A program made the translations under genes and the position numbers. A model generated the notes under the pieces. The model did not search any database. It saw only the letters and a list, made by a program, of their open reading frames with translations, and was not told the DNA's origin. A stretch of DNA of 64,000 nt from an uncultured Flavobacteriaceae bacterium (lineage in GTDB: Bacteria; Bacteroidota; Bacteroidia; Flavobacteriales; Flavobacteriaceae), in the NCBI GenBank assembly GCA_905480425.1, contig CAJQQG010000014.1, positions 1-64,000 of the forward strand. The letters are read 5' to 3'. Below, piece by piece: positions 8,138 to 17,455 of the stretch (within the stretch, counting starts at the first letter, position 1; each line of letters begins with the position of its first letter).

Positions 8138-10585
8138 TTAAAATTCAACTTCATCACCACCATTTCCATAGTTTTGGCCTCCTTTTCTACGTTGGTTTTT
8201 TCGTTCGTTTATTTTATAGGTGAACGTCATAACGTAAGAAGGTCTTCTCCATTGAAATTCGCTATAATTTGTAAAGAGTTCAGTAGTTGTTGTGTTTCTA
8301 TAAAACCTTGAATTCAATAAGTCACTTGCATTAAAAGAAAGCGTTCCCTTTTTATTTAAAATATCTTTGTTTATTGCACCTGACAAGACAAAGAATCCTT
8401 TTGATTTACTTTGAGCGGTAGCATTTGGACCTCTGTAGAATCCTCTTAATTGTGCAGTCCAGCCTTTGGATAAAGTAACATTACCATTAATTCTGGCAAA
8501 CCAACTTACGATTTCAGCATCAAAAACCTGATTATTGTATATCCCAATGGTTTCTGAATTGAAAATATTAAAGTTTCCACTTAAACGAAATTTCCTTGAA
8601 GGAGTATAGGTTAAAGTGAATTCTGTTCCTAAACGATTATTTTCTGCAAGGTTGATTGATGTTGCTCGTAATGATGGGATTTCAATTATTGGATCTTCAC
8701 TTACCCTAACAACTTCTCCAGTTGCCTCTGTAATCCGTGTAATCACTTGTGTTGCTTTTTGGTAATAAGCTGATCCATTTAAGGTGAGTTTTTCCCAACG
8801 TTTTAGATATCCAAAATCAAAAGTACTCGAGTAGGAGGGATTCAAATCTGGGTTTCCTTGTCTGAAAAAAGTTACACTAGATCGCGATGGAAACGGATTT
8901 AAAGACCAACTTCTAGGACGTCTAATTCTTCTACTAAATCCTAAGGTAATGTTCTCTTCTTCACTAAATTCATAAGATAAATTTACTGTTGGGAAAAAGT
9001 TAGTATATTTTTTTTCTTTAAAGTCATTGGTTGTTTTTTGATCAATAACGATGTTAGTATTTTCCATTCTTAATCCTAGTAAGTAGGAAAACTTATTAAT
9101 TTTTTTTCCATATTGGGTATAAAGTGCGTTTATATTTTGCTCAAATAGTAAAACATTTGAAAGGTTTGAGTCTATTATAAATCGGCCATTTTCTTTTATG
9201 GCAATCTCGTAATCATTTTCTTGTGAACTAAAGTCTCCACGATATCCAAATTCAAACTGAGTGTTTTTATCAATAGGCCATATATAATCCAATTGAAATA
9301 AATTTCTTGTCTGTGACTCCAATGTCCCTGCTGTTTCACTTGGTGAATCAGAATTAGAAATATCAGCAAATTCATCTTCTGCACTTTTTTGAAGTTGAAT
9401 TTCAGCAACTAATTCATGCCCATCATCATTAAACTTCTTTGTAAAATTTGCAGTGAATTGACTTGAATTGTCTTCTTCGGCCTCTTCTTGTAATCTATCT
9501 AAAGAAGAAAGGACATCTCCATTAGCATTTAGATCATCAATTTCTGTATTGGAATCACTTGTATTGTTACTGTCACGAACAAAACCGCTTATGGTTAAGG
9601 AGGTTTTATCATTTATGTAATATTCTACTCCCAAATTGATAAAGTAATTCTTTCGAATTCTGTCGTAGTCTCTTGTTTCATTTACAAAAGAACTGGGTAG
9701 ATCACCATTAAAATATTCGCTATTAAAGACTCCACCGCCAAGAGACTTTTGATCTCTGTAGGTTGTTGTTGAAAAAACATTTAATTTTTTAGTTCTCCAA
9801 TTTAGAGTTACTGTACTTCCTAAGTATTCTGGAATCCCAGTATTTGCAATGAAAGTTGCATTGAAGCCAATTAATTCATCTTTCTTCAGTATAATATTTA
9901 TAATACCTGCTGTTCCGGAAGCTTCATAGCGTGCAGAAGGAGAGGTGACTACTTCAACCTTTTCAATGGATTCAGCTGGTAGCTGACGTAATGCAGCAGA
10001 TCCAGAAAGACCTACTAATCCAGAAGGCTTTCCATTTATGAGAATACGTACGTTGTCATTTCCTCTCAAAGAGATATTTCCTTCGACATCTACAGATACA
10101 GAGGGTATATTATCCATTACATCCGTAACGCTTCCACCTCTTACAGTAATGTCTTTTCCTACGTTATAAATTCGTTTGTCAAGTCTTATTTCAACTTCCG
10201 TTCGTTCTCCAATTAATTCAATCTCTTCAAGAGATTCTGAATTAATATTAAGCTTAAAATTTCCTAGATTGGTATTTTCTTGTATTATTTTTCCAATGAT
10301 GGTTGTTTTATCAAAACCGATGTATTCAATAGTTATATTATACTTTCCAGGAAAAATATCAATATCAAAGTTTCCATTAGTATCTGTAATCCCGCCTTGA
10401 ACTTTTTCAGGAAAACGTTCATTAACCAAAGAGATTGTTGCATATTCTAGTGGCGCAGCTGTTTCAGAATCAGTTATATTCCCTGATATTTTTATTTTGT
10501 TAATATTTAGAGAGTTGTTTGGACGCTGGGAGAATACTGTACATGTAATGCTAACAAGTAACAGAGTTAATAATAATCTTTTCAT
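8138..10585 (-). CDS. TonB-dependent outer-membrane receptor (CarboxypepD_reg, plug, beta-barrel)
   Basis: This is an 815-aa outer-membrane protein. A signal peptide (residues 1-19, ending TVFSQ) precedes a carboxypeptidase-regulatory-like beta-sandwich (about 32-115: ISGNITDSETAAPLEYATI). A plug domain follows (about 135-235: NIPSVSVDVEGNISLRGNDN, then VEVVTSPSARYEASGTAGI). The rest is a beta-barrel of the OMP_b-brl_3 type, ending in a basic, glycine-rich tail (about 795-815). No SusD-like partner is adjacent, so this is not a classic polysaccharide-utilisation pair, and the ligand is unknown. It sits 47 bases downstream of the ArsC-like gene on the same strand, so shared transcription is possible. 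Confidence 0.85.
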   Translation of the reverse strand: MKRLLLTLLLVSITCTVFSQRPNNSLNINKIKISGNITDSETAAPLEYATISLVNERFPEKVQGGITDTNGNFDIDIFPGKYNITIEYIGFDKTTIIGKIIQENTNLGNFKLNINSESLEEIELIGERTEVEIRLDKRIYNVGKDITVRGGSVTDVMDNIPSVSVDVEGNISLRGNDNVRILINGKPSGLVGLSGSAALRQLPAESIEKVEVVTSPSARYEASGTAGIINIILKKDELIGFNATFIANTGIPEYLGSTVTLNWRTKKLNVFSTTTYRDQKSLGGGVFNSEYFNGDLPSSFVNETRDYDRIRKNYFINLGVEYYINDKTSLTISGFVRDSNNTSDSNTEIDDLNANGDVLSSLDRLQEEAEEDNSSQFTANFTKKFNDDGHELVAEIQLQKSAEDEFADISNSDSPSETAGTLESQTRNLFQLDYIWPIDKNTQFEFGYRGDFSSQENDYEIAIKENGRFIIDSNLSNVLLFEQNINALYTQYGKKINKFSYLLGLRMENTNIVIDQKTTNDFKEKKYTNFFPTVNLSYEFSEEENITLGFSRRIRRPRSWSLNPFPSRSSVTFFRQGNPDLNPSYSSTFDFGYLKRWEKLTLNGSAYYQKATQVITRITEATGEVVRVSEDPIIEIPSLRATSINLAENNRLGTEFTLTYTPSRKFRLSGNFNIFNSETIGIYNNQVFDAEIVSWFARINGNVTLSKGWTAQLRGFYRGPNATAQSKSKGFFVLSGAINKDILNKKGTLSFNASDLLNSRFYRNTTTTELFTNYSEFQWRRPSYVMTFTYKINERKNQRRKGGQNYGNGGDEVEF

Positions 10586-10632
10586 ATATTTTTTGAAGTA
10601 ATGCTACTTTGACCCTAATATGTATCTTGGGT

Positions 10633-10989
10633 TTAATTGGCTTTAAGAAATAAAGCTAAATTTTCTATGGGTCTAGCAAGAACCCCTTTATTACCTGAAA
10701 TAACGATCGGTCTTTCAATTAATCGTGGATATTTTATTAGAAGTTCTAGTATTTCAGTTTCATTTAATGTGTTACGTTTGGAAACATTTTTCCATTCCGA
10801 TTCATTTTCACGAACTATTTCACTGGGTTTAAGCGCTATATTGTTTAATACCTCCTGAAGGCTATCTTTTGTAAAAAAGCCATCTAGATACAACACTACC
10901 TCATGTGAATGACCTGCTTCTTCAAGAAATTGTATTGCTTCTCTTGATTTTCTACATCTAGGGTTATGGTATATGGTATATTTTTTCAT
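10633..10989 (-). CDS. ArsC/Spx-like arsenate reductase family protein
   Basis: This 118-aa thioredoxin-fold protein begins MKKYTIYHNPRCRKSREA, which contains the single N-terminal cysteine and basic residues typical of glutaredoxin-dependent ArsC and YffB-like proteins. The C-terminal IERPIVISGNKGVLARP is the family's conserved cis-proline/arginine region. With no ars operon nearby, a general thiol role is as likely as arsenate reduction, and I therefore assign no symbol. It starts right after the rplT terminator. Confidence 0.8.
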   Translation of the reverse strand: MKKYTIYHNPRCRKSREAIQFLEEAGHSHEVVLYLDGFFTKDSLQEVLNNIALKPSEIVRENESEWKNVSKRNTLNETEILELLIKYPRLIERPIVISGNKGVLARPIENLALFLKAN

Positions 10990-10992
10990 TAA

Positions 10993-11022
10993 CTAAAAAA
11001 AAAACTACCCGAAGGTAGTTTT
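10993..11022 (-). terminator. terminator of the thrS-infC-rpmI-rplT unit
   Basis: A 9-bp stem (aaaactacc / ggtagtttt) with a CGAA tetraloop lies just after the rplT stop. On the minus strand it is followed by a run of T, which makes it a good intrinsic terminator. Confidence 0.85.
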
Positions 11023-11026
11023 GAAT

Positions 11027-11371
11027 TTATTTGATTTTGTCAGCAATAGCTTTAAAAGCATCCGGATAGTTCATCGCAAGGTCTGCGAGAACTTTTCGAT
11101 TGAGCTCAATATTATTAGCTTTTACTTTTCCCATGAACTGGCTATAAGACATTCCATTGATACGGGCTCCGGCATTAATACGTGTAATCCAAAGAGATCT
11201 GAAGTTACGTTTGTTAACCTTACGGTCACGATACGCATAAAGCATTGCTTTGTCAACAGCGTTTTTTGCAACCGTCCAAACATTTTTACGACGGCCAAAA
11301 TAACCTTTCGCTTGTTTTAATATTTTTTTTCTACGTGCTCTTGAAGCAACTGAGTTTGTGGATCTTGGCAT
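11027..11371 (-). CDS. rplT: 50S ribosomal protein L20
   Basis: This 114-aa ribosomal protein binds 23S rRNA early in large-subunit assembly and often represses its own operon. It has the lysine/arginine-rich N-terminal arm and the conserved globular part ([20 protein letters not shown]). It is the last gene of the classic thrS-infC-rpmI-rplT order, 88 bases after rpmI, and is followed by an intrinsic terminator. Confidence 0.97.
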   Translation of the reverse strand: MPRSTNSVASRARRKKILKQAKGYFGRRKNVWTVAKNAVDKAMLYAYRDRKVNKRNFRSLWITRINAGARINGMSYSQFMGKVKANNIELNRKVLADLAMNYPDAFKAIADKIK

Positions 11372-11459
11372 TTTAGTTGTTTTTTTTTGAAGGAGGCGGT
11401 ATTTCTACTCTTTTATGCCTGACTTCGGGTTAATTATTAGCGAGTAACCTATTTTAAAA

Positions 11460-11657
11460 TTAATTAAGGCGTAGTTGTTGTTTAATGTTTTTTTCATCAC
11501 TCTCGTGTACTAAACCAGAATGAGTCAATTTTAATTTACGCTTTTTTGATTTTTTAGTCAAAATATGACTTTTAAAAGCATGCTTACGCTTTATTTTACC
11601 ACTTCCGGTAATTTTAAAACGTTTTTTAGCACTTGATTTTGTTTTCATTTTTGGCAT
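11460..11657 (-). CDS. rpmI: 50S ribosomal protein L35
   Basis: This 65-aa basic ribosomal protein starts [15 protein letters not shown] and contains [20 protein letters not shown], both typical of L35. A longer frame reaching 11693 overlaps the end of infC and adds 12 residues absent from the family, so the ATG at 11657 is chosen. It lies between infC and rplT. Confidence 0.96.
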   Translation of the reverse strand: MPKMKTKSSAKKRFKITGSGKIKRKHAFKSHILTKKSKKRKLKLTHSGLVHESDEKNIKQQLRLN

Positions 11658-11673
11658 GACTATTCCTTTTTTT

Positions 11674-12228
11674 TTATTTTTTCTTCGGAGCAATTAAGAT
11701 ACTCATCTTCTTTCCTTCCAATATTGGCATTTGTTCTACTTTTCCGAGGTCTTCTAAATCCTGAGCTAAACGTAACAACAGGATTTGACCTTGTTCTTTA
11801 AATACGATTGAGCGACCTTTAAAAAAAACAAAGGCTTTTAATTTTGCCCCTTCTCCAAGAAATTTTTCAGCATGTTTCTTTTTAAATTCATAGTCATGCT
11901 CATCGGTATTAGGCCCAAAACGTATTTCTTTTAAAATAATTTTACTTGTTTTCGCTTTAAGAACCTTCTCTCGCTTCTTTTGTTCGTAGAGAAATTTTTT
12001 ATATTCTAAAATTTTACACACTGGAGGCTTAGCATTTGGAGAAATCTCAACTAAATCCAATTCTAATGATTCTGCCAAGGCAAGTGCTTTGTTGAGTGAG
12101 TAAACTCCAATTTCAACATTTTCTCCAACCAAACGTAGTTCTTGAGCCATTATCTTTTGATTGATACGGTGTGGATCTACTTTGATTACCCTTCCAGGGC
12201 GGTTCGTTCTACGTCTTCGTATTGCTAT
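11674..12228 (-). CDS. infC: translation initiation factor IF-3, probable AUA start
   Basis: IF-3 binds the 30S subunit, prevents 50S joining and enforces start-codon choice. The first ATG (12150) would begin inside the N-domain, losing the conserved RINQKI segment. The open frame reaches back to 12240 with no ATG, GTG or TTG. An ATA codon at 12226-12228 followed by [12 protein letters not shown] gives the usual flavobacterial beginning and a 184-aa protein. Rare start codons are well known for infC because IF-3 discriminates against them, which allows autoregulation. The N-domain (about 22-90) contains [18 protein letters not shown]; the C-domain (about 95-180) contains [16 protein letters not shown] and [12 protein letters not shown]. 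The AUA assignment is inference; identity as IF-3 is firm. Confidence 0.93.
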   Translation of the reverse strand: MAIRRRRTNRPGRVIKVDPHRINQKIMAQELRLVGENVEIGVYSLNKALALAESLELDLVEISPNAKPPVCKILEYKKFLYEQKKREKVLKAKTSKIILKEIRFGPNTDEHDYEFKKKHAEKFLGEGAKLKAFVFFKGRSIVFKEQGQILLLRLAQDLEDLGKVEQMPILEGKKMSILIAPKKK

Positions 12229-12245
12229 GTCTTCTGTCTTTTAAA

Positions 12246-14192
12246 TTAAACTTCAAAGCTCGTTAAGCTATTTTTCACTTCTTTTTTTATCATGTCCGAA
12301 ACGTTTTTTATAGAAAAGCTTCCTAAATCGCCTTCAGTATGCTTACGTAACGAAACTGTTTCACTTTCGGCTTCTTTCTCTCCTAAGATAATCATGTAGG
12401 GGACTTTGGAGATTTCTGACTCTCTAATCTTCTTCCCTATAGTCTCATTTCGATCATCTAAGAGGGCGCGAATTTCGTGATTTTCCAAGTAATTTAAAAC
12501 TTTTTGAGCGTAATTTTTATATTTTTCGCTCACACATAAAATATTTACCTGTTTTGGCATTAACCAAAGTGGGAAATTTCCTCCCGTATGTTCTAATAAA
12601 ATAGCAACAAACCTCTCTAAACTTCCGAAAGGAGCTCTATGAATCATAACAGGTCTATGTAACTCATTGTCACTGCCTTTATATGTTAATTCAAACCGAT
12701 CAGGTAAATTATAATCAACTTGAATAGTACCTAATTGCCATTGACGCCCTAAAGCATCTTTTACCATGAAATCTAATTTGGGACCATAAAAGGCAGCTTC
12801 ACCTGTTTCGATTTTATAATCTAGATTTTTTTCATTTGCGGCATTTATTATTGCTTGCTCTGCGAGGTCCCAATTTTCAGATGAACCAATGTATTTTTCT
12901 GGTTTTTCAGGATCTCTTAAAGAGACTTGAGCCGTGAAGTTTTCAAAACCTAAAGATCCGAAAACATACAGAACTAAATCAATTACTTTTTTGAATTCCT
13001 CATCTAGTTGACTGGGCATACAAAAGATGTGTGCGTCGTCTTGAGTAAACCCTCTAACTCGGGTTAATCCATGAAGTTCACCACTTTGCTCATAACGATA
13101 AACGGTCCCAAATTCCGCATAACGTTTTGGTAAGTCCCTATAACTCCAGGGTTTTGAATTGTATATTTCACAATGGTGTGGACAGTTCATCGGTTTTAGA
13201 AGAAACTCTTCTCCCTCTGCAGGAGTTTGAATGGGCTGAAAGCTATCAGCACCATATTTTTCATAATGACCTGAGGTCATATAGAGTTCTTTACTTCCAA
13301 TATGGGGGGAAATAACTTGTTCGTAGCCTGCCTTATTTTGTGCCGCTTTCAGGAAGTTTTCCAATCGCTCACGAAGGGCGGCACCTTTTGGAAGCCATAA
13401 GGGTAGACCTTGTCCTACTTTTTTAGAAAAAGTAAATAATTCTAATTCTTTTCCAAGTTTTCTATGGTCACGTTTTTTAGCTTCTTCAACTAGGGCTAAA
13501 TATTCCGTCAATTCTTTTTGTTTAGGAAACGAAATACCATACACTCTTGTAAGTTGTGGTTTTGTTTCGTCTCCTCTCCAATAGGCTCCTGCGATATTAG
13601 TCAGTTTAATTGCTTTTATAAAACCGGTATTTGGAATATGTCCTCCACGACAAAGGTCGGTAAAGTCTGCATGGTCACAAAAGGATATAGTTCCGTCTTC
13701 AAGATTTTCTATGAGTTCTGTCTTGAACGGATTATCTTCTTTTTTATAAAATGCTAAAGCTTCTTCTTTTGAAGCGCTACGCATTTTAAATTCAAATTTT
13801 TGTCTTGAAAATTCTAAAAATTTCTTTTCTATTTCGATCAAGTCTTTTTCGGTAAGGCTGTGATCACCAAAATCTGCATCATAATAAAAACCGTTATTAA
13901 TTGCAGGTCCAATTGTTAATTTACAGTTAGGATAAAGAGCAATTAAAGCTTGTGCCAATACGTGTGCTGAAGAATGCCAAAAGGCAGTTTTTCCTTCTTG
14001 GTCATTCCAAGTAAAAAGCTGAATATTTCCATTTTCAAGTAGTGGGGTAGTACCCTCAACTATTTTTCCGTTATATTTAGCTGAAAGCACATTTCGTGCA
14101 AGTCCTTCGCTAATGCTTTTTGCAACATCCAAAGGAGTTACTCCCTTGTCATAGCTTCGAACACTCTGGTCTGGAAACTGAACTTCAATCAT
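12246..14192 (-). CDS. thrS: threonyl-tRNA synthetase
   Basis: This 648-aa class II synthetase charges tRNA-Thr. Its order is a TGS domain (about 1-60), the editing domain with [12 protein letters not shown] (HxxxH) and [10 protein letters not shown], the catalytic core with motif 2 region [20 protein letters not shown] and [10 protein letters not shown] (zinc-binding Cys/His), motif 3 at [11 protein letters not shown], and the C-terminal anticodon-binding domain. The frame can start at 14216, but that codon overlaps the predicted -7 box. ATG 14192 ([11 protein letters not shown]) matches the family and is chosen. It is the first gene of the infC-rpmI-rplT unit, with 17 bases to the infC start. 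Confidence 0.95.
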   Translation of the reverse strand: MIEVQFPDQSVRSYDKGVTPLDVAKSISEGLARNVLSAKYNGKIVEGTTPLLENGNIQLFTWNDQEGKTAFWHSSAHVLAQALIALYPNCKLTIGPAINNGFYYDADFGDHSLTEKDLIEIEKKFLEFSRQKFEFKMRSASKEEALAFYKKEDNPFKTELIENLEDGTISFCDHADFTDLCRGGHIPNTGFIKAIKLTNIAGAYWRGDETKPQLTRVYGISFPKQKELTEYLALVEEAKKRDHRKLGKELELFTFSKKVGQGLPLWLPKGAALRERLENFLKAAQNKAGYEQVISPHIGSKELYMTSGHYEKYGADSFQPIQTPAEGEEFLLKPMNCPHHCEIYNSKPWSYRDLPKRYAEFGTVYRYEQSGELHGLTRVRGFTQDDAHIFCMPSQLDEEFKKVIDLVLYVFGSLGFENFTAQVSLRDPEKPEKYIGSSENWDLAEQAIINAANEKNLDYKIETGEAAFYGPKLDFMVKDALGRQWQLGTIQVDYNLPDRFELTYKGSDNELHRPVMIHRAPFGSLERFVAILLEHTGGNFPLWLMPKQVNILCVSEKYKNYAQKVLNYLENHEIRALLDDRNETIGKKIRESEISKVPYMIILGEKEAESETVSLRKHTEGDLGSFSIKNVSDMIKKEVKNSLTSFEV

Positions 14193-14213
14193 AGTTTTTT
14201 TAAAAATGCTTGA

Positions 14214-14240
14214 CAAAAATACGGGTTATTAGTCTAGCAA
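14214..14240 (-). promoter_or_regulatory. Bacteroidota-type promoter of the thrS unit
   Basis: On the minus strand TTG (14238-14240) precedes TATTTTTG (14214-14221) by 16 bases. The -7 element fits TAnnTTTG. Spacing is slightly shorter than usual. Transcription would begin near 14207, about 15 bases before the chosen thrS start. Confidence 0.5.
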
Positions 14241-14261
14241 GCAATCGTTAAGAGAAAGTTT

Positions 14262-14495
14262 CTAAGATTGCTTTTTTTTACGTTCCCCTAACATGGCATT
14301 TACTAATGTTTTTATTCCTTTAAATCCAAAATATAATGTTAAAGTGAGTAGTAATATGCCTAAAACAAAAACAGGATAGAACAACGGATGATTTTTATTT
14401 TGAAATGCTTGATGAATTACAAAAGGGCCAATGAAACAAAAGACAATGAAGAAGCTCATTGACCTTAAGCCCTTTTGAAGTAATATTTTATTCAT
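14262..14495 (-). CDS. DUF6095-type small membrane protein
   Basis: This 77-aa protein has two membrane helices (about 13-32 and 39-62) with a basic C-terminal tail (GERKKKQS). Sequence pattern and position resemble the flavobacterial DUF6095 family, whose function is unknown. Its ATG overlaps the murQ stop by four bases, indicating translational coupling. Family assignment is from memory. Confidence 0.7.
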   Translation of the reverse strand: MNKILLQKGLRSMSFFIVFCFIGPFVIHQAFQNKNHPLFYPVFVLGILLLTLTLYFGFKGIKTLVNAMLGERKKKQS

Positions 14496-15304
14496 TTTTT
14501 TTGTGCGTTTAGAACATTGCGAACATTTTTATGTTCTTGCAACATTTGTTTTGCTTTTTCTGGAGAGATATTAAGCTCTTCAATAAGCATGTTTTCAGCC
14601 CTCCCTACTAGTTTTTTATTGGATAGCTTCATGTCGACCATTTTATTGCCTTTAACATGTCCCAGTTGTATCATAGTGGCTGTGGTAATCATATTAAGAA
14701 TTAACTTCTGAGCAGTTCCTGCTTTCATCCTAGAGCTACCCGTTAAAAATTCTGGTCCTACAATAACTTCAATAGGATAATCACTAACCTCAGAGAGAGG
14801 ACTGTTAGCATTACAACTTATGCTTCCTGTTATTATGCCCTTTGACTGGCAATCATTTAGTCCTGCAATTACATAAGGCGTTGTTCCAGAAGCCGCAATT
14901 CCAACTATAAAATCTTTGGAATTAATATTAAAAACACTCAAGTCTTCCCAGGCTTGATGCGGGTCATCTTCCGCATTTTCTATTGAATTTCGTAAAGCAT
15001 GGTCTCCACCGGCAATAAGTCCTATAACACGTTCAGGATCAGTTCCAAAAGTGGGAGGGCATTCAGAAGCGTCTAAAACTCCCAATCGACCACTAGTTCC
15101 GGCGCCAATATAAAACAGGCGACCACCGGCTTTCTGTTGTTTTATAACAATTTCTATTAACGTCTCGATTTTATCTAAAACGTTACCCACAGCGTGAACA
15201 GCATTTTGATCTTCCTGATGAATGCCTTTTAGTAATTGAGCAATATTTTTTTGCTCTAGGTTATTGTGGTTAGAATCTTGTTCGGTAGTTTTTATAAAAG
15301 CCAT
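14492..15304 (-). CDS. murQ: N-acetylmuramic acid 6-phosphate etherase
   Basis: This 270-aa enzyme cleaves the lactyl ether of MurNAc-6-phosphate to GlcNAc-6-phosphate and lactate in cell-wall sugar recycling. It is a SIS-domain protein. The sugar-phosphate site is seen in GAGTSGRLGVLDASECPPTF, and the catalytic acid lies in the AGGDHALRNSIENAEDD region. GIAASGTTPYVIAG and GSSRMKAGTAQK are further family motifs. ATG 15304 (MAFIKTTEQ) is preferred to an upstream start that would add 14 non-family residues and run into the icd terminator region. It is slightly shorter than the usual roughly 300 aa, losing part of the C-terminal UBA-like region. Confidence 0.92.
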   Translation of the reverse strand: MAFIKTTEQDSNHNNLEQKNIAQLLKGIHQEDQNAVHAVGNVLDKIETLIEIVIKQQKAGGRLFYIGAGTSGRLGVLDASECPPTFGTDPERVIGLIAGGDHALRNSIENAEDDPHQAWEDLSVFNINSKDFIVGIAASGTTPYVIAGLNDCQSKGIITGSISCNANSPLSEVSDYPIEVIVGPEFLTGSSRMKAGTAQKLILNMITTATMIQLGHVKGNKMVDMKLSNKKLVGRAENMLIEELNISPEKAKQMLQEHKNVRNVLNAQKK

Positions 15305-15337
15305 AGTGTTTTTGGTTTTTAACGAATTTAAAAAAAT

Positions 15338-15367
15338 AAACCTCACAATAGAATTATTGTGAGGTTT
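15338..15367 (-). terminator. terminator after icd
   Basis: A perfect 13-base inverted repeat (aaacctcacaata / tattgtgaggttt) encloses a GAAT loop. On the minus strand it is followed by a T-tract, just downstream of the icd stop and ahead of murQ. Confidence 0.88.
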
Positions 15368-15391
15368 AAGTATATGAATTATAAAAGTGCT

Positions 15392-16621
15392 TTACGCGTA
15401 TCTTTTCAGCTCTAAATTTTCTTTTAAAGCAGCTAAAAATTGTTGCGTAGTTAGATAATGAGAGCTATTCAGCTCTTTTCCATGAATAAGAACAGCAAGA
15501 TCTTTTGTCATTTCACCACTTTCAACGGTTTCAACACATACATTTTCAAGTGTAGTGCAAAAGTCAATAAGCTCTTGATTATGATCTAGTTTTCCTCGAT
15601 GAGCTAATCCTCTTGTCCATGCAAAAATAGAAGCAATAGGATTAGTTGAAGTTTCTTTTCCTTGTTGATGTTGGCGGTAGTGTCTAGTTACAGTACCGTG
15701 GGCAGCTTCTGCTTCCATTGTTTTTCCATCAGGCGTAACTAAAGTAGATGTCATTAGACCTAATGATCCAAAACCTTGGGCCACTGTATCTGACTGAACA
15801 TCACCATCATAATTCTTACACGCCCAAACAAAACCTCCGTTCCATTTCATAGCAGCAGCAACCATATCATCAATTAAACGATGCTCATAGGTTATACCTG
15901 CAGTAGCAAAAAGATCTTTGAATTCTTTATCAAAAACTTCTTGAAAAATATCTTTAAAGCGACCGTCATAGGCCTTTAAAATCGTATTTTTTGTAGATAA
16001 GTACAAAGGCCAACCTTTTTTTAAAGCTTGGTTCATACAAGAGCGAGCAAAACCATATATGGATGAATCAATATTATACATTGACATTGCAACTCCATTT
16101 TCCTGAAAGTGGTATACATCCCAGGTTTTAGGCGTACCTCCATCATCTGGCGTAAAGGTCATAGTTAGTTTTCCTTTCCCTGTCGTTACAGTGTCAGCTG
16201 CCTTATACTGATCTCCAAATGCATGACGTCCAATACAGATTGGTTTTGTCCAGCCTTGAACGTAACGAGGCACGTTTTTCATAATAATAGGCTCTCTGAA
16301 TACAGTACCACCAACTATATTTCTGATAGTACCATTAGGGGAACGCCACATATTAGAAAGATTAAATTCAGTAACACGATCCTCATCAGGTGTAATAGTA
16401 GCACACTTGATACCCACATGATGTTTTTTTATTGCATTAGCAGCTTGAATAGTAATTTTATCCTCAGTAGCATCTCTAGAAGTAACTGATAAATCGTAAT
16501 ATTCAATTGTTAAATCTAAATAAGGAAGTATCAGTTGGTCTTTGATAAATTTCCAAATGATTCTAGTCATTTCATCTCCATCTATTTCAACAACTGGATT
16601 CGTGACTTTAATTTTTGACAT
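15392..16621 (-). CDS. icd: NADP-dependent isocitrate dehydrogenase
   Basis: This 409-aa TCA-cycle enzyme oxidatively decarboxylates isocitrate to 2-oxoglutarate with NADP. Length and motifs match the dimeric, eukaryote-like subfamily rather than the E. coli type: [15 protein letters not shown] at the start, [20 protein letters not shown] for substrate binding, [19 protein letters not shown] for the metal-binding aspartates, and [19 protein letters not shown] for the coenzyme site. It is monocistronic: a -7 box lies upstream and a strong terminator downstream. Confidence 0.96.
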   Translation of the reverse strand: MSKIKVTNPVVEIDGDEMTRIIWKFIKDQLILPYLDLTIEYYDLSVTSRDATEDKITIQAANAIKKHHVGIKCATITPDEDRVTEFNLSNMWRSPNGTIRNIVGGTVFREPIIMKNVPRYVQGWTKPICIGRHAFGDQYKAADTVTTGKGKLTMTFTPDDGGTPKTWDVYHFQENGVAMSMYNIDSSIYGFARSCMNQALKKGWPLYLSTKNTILKAYDGRFKDIFQEVFDKEFKDLFATAGITYEHRLIDDMVAAAMKWNGGFVWACKNYDGDVQSDTVAQGFGSLGLMTSTLVTPDGKTMEAEAAHGTVTRHYRQHQQGKETSTNPIASIFAWTRGLAHRGKLDHNQELIDFCTTLENVCVETVESGEMTKDLAVLIHGKELNSSHYLTTQQFLAALKENLELKRYA

Positions 16622-16645
16622 GGGTTTAATTTTTTATTTCGGTTG

Positions 16646-16653
16646 CAAATATA
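16646..16653 (-). promoter_or_regulatory. -7 box upstream of icd
   Basis: TATATTTG on the minus strand exactly fits the Bacteroidota TAnnTTTG element, 24 bases before the icd start. I see no TTG at the -33 position. Confidence 0.4.
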
Positions 16654-16687
16654 AGTGTTAGCTATTATTTTTAAGTAAATTATCGAA

Positions 16688-16731
16688 ATAAAAAAACCGC
16701 CTAAGTATTTGTTTAATACAATTAGGCGGTT
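16688..16731 (-). terminator. terminator after rplS
   Basis: A 9-bp stem (aaccgccta / taggcggtt) with a 19-base AT-rich loop is followed on the minus strand by a T-run. It sits 20 bases past the rplS stop. Confidence 0.8.
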
Positions 16732-16752
16732 AAATTTTTAGTGATAGCTATA

Positions 16753-17109
16753 CTAAGAGTCTAGACGAGCTTCTTTAATACGTGCTTTTTTTCCAGTTAA
16801 ACCTTTAAAGTAATAAATACGTGAACGACGTACTTTTCCTTTCTTATTAACTTCAATTTTTTCTAAAGCAGGTAAGTTTAATGGGAATATACGTTCAACC
16901 CCAACAGTCCCTGACATTTTTCTAATCGTAAAGGTTTTGGATAAACCTTGTCCTTTAATTTGGAGCACCACTCCTTTAAAAAACTGAGTACGTACTTTTT
17001 CACCTTCTCTAATCTGATAATATACTGTTAAAGTATCTCCAGCACCAAATTTTGGAAATTCTTTTTTCTCGATGAATTCGTCTTGAACAAAATTGATTAA
17101 CGCTTCCAT
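16753..17109 (-). CDS. rplS: 50S ribosomal protein L19
   Basis: This 118-aa ribosomal protein lies at the 30S-50S interface. It has FGAGDTLTVYYQIREGEK near the N-terminus, GVVLQIKGQGLSKTFTIRK in the middle and RRSRIYYFKGLTGKKARI at the C-terminus, all typical of L19. It is separated from trmD by about 350 bases and has its own promoter and terminator, unlike the tight trmD-rplS pairing in many bacteria. Confidence 0.96.
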   Translation of the reverse strand: MEALINFVQDEFIEKKEFPKFGAGDTLTVYYQIREGEKVRTQFFKGVVLQIKGQGLSKTFTIRKMSGTVGVERIFPLNLPALEKIEVNKKGKVRRSRIYYFKGLTGKKARIKEARLDS

Positions 17110-17455
17110 GTTATTTTTTTATTGTTTGAAAAGTGACAACATTCACGATTTTCGTCAGAGGTTATCCATTCCGTTTTGCAAAATTAGACTTTATTTTGAA
17201 GTAAGCAACTTCTCAGTCTTAATAAATAACTTTAATATTACTTTTTTTGACTACAATGCATTTAATGGAATCAATCTTAATAAGTTTCTCTTACAATGTT
17301 TTCATTTCATTTTCATTCGAAAAAAAAATAATGTGAGAATGTTTACTTTTATTTATAAGTTTAAATTTTAGCTTACGATAATTTAATCAAGAATGGTATA
17401 AGATTCTGTTGATATTTTTTACAAATAAAAACTATTATGTTTATAAAGAGATTGG
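17110..17455. other. 346-bp intergenic region, rplS promoter only
   Basis: Apart from the rplS promoter, the segment holds very AT-rich DNA. A 92-codon plus-strand frame (17093-17371) has low-complexity, Phe/Asn-rich composition and overlaps rplS, so I do not accept it as a gene. No hairpin, RNA gene or repeat stands out. Confidence 0.6.
17179..17208 (-). promoter_or_regulatory. canonical Bacteroidota promoter of rplS
   Basis: On the minus strand TTG (17206-17208), a 19-base spacer and TAATTTTG (17179-17186) match the TTG/TAnnTTTG consensus exactly. Transcription would begin near 17172, giving about a 60-base leader before rplS. Confidence 0.7.

Noticed and set aside
11021..11320. 99-codon plus-strand frame opposite rplT
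   Set aside because: It is fully antisense to a ribosomal protein gene with perfect family match; a shadow frame.
17093..17371. 92-codon plus-strand frame between rplS and trmD
   Set aside because: It overlaps rplS antisense, has AT-driven Phe/Asn/Lys composition and contains the rplS promoter. No evidence of coding.
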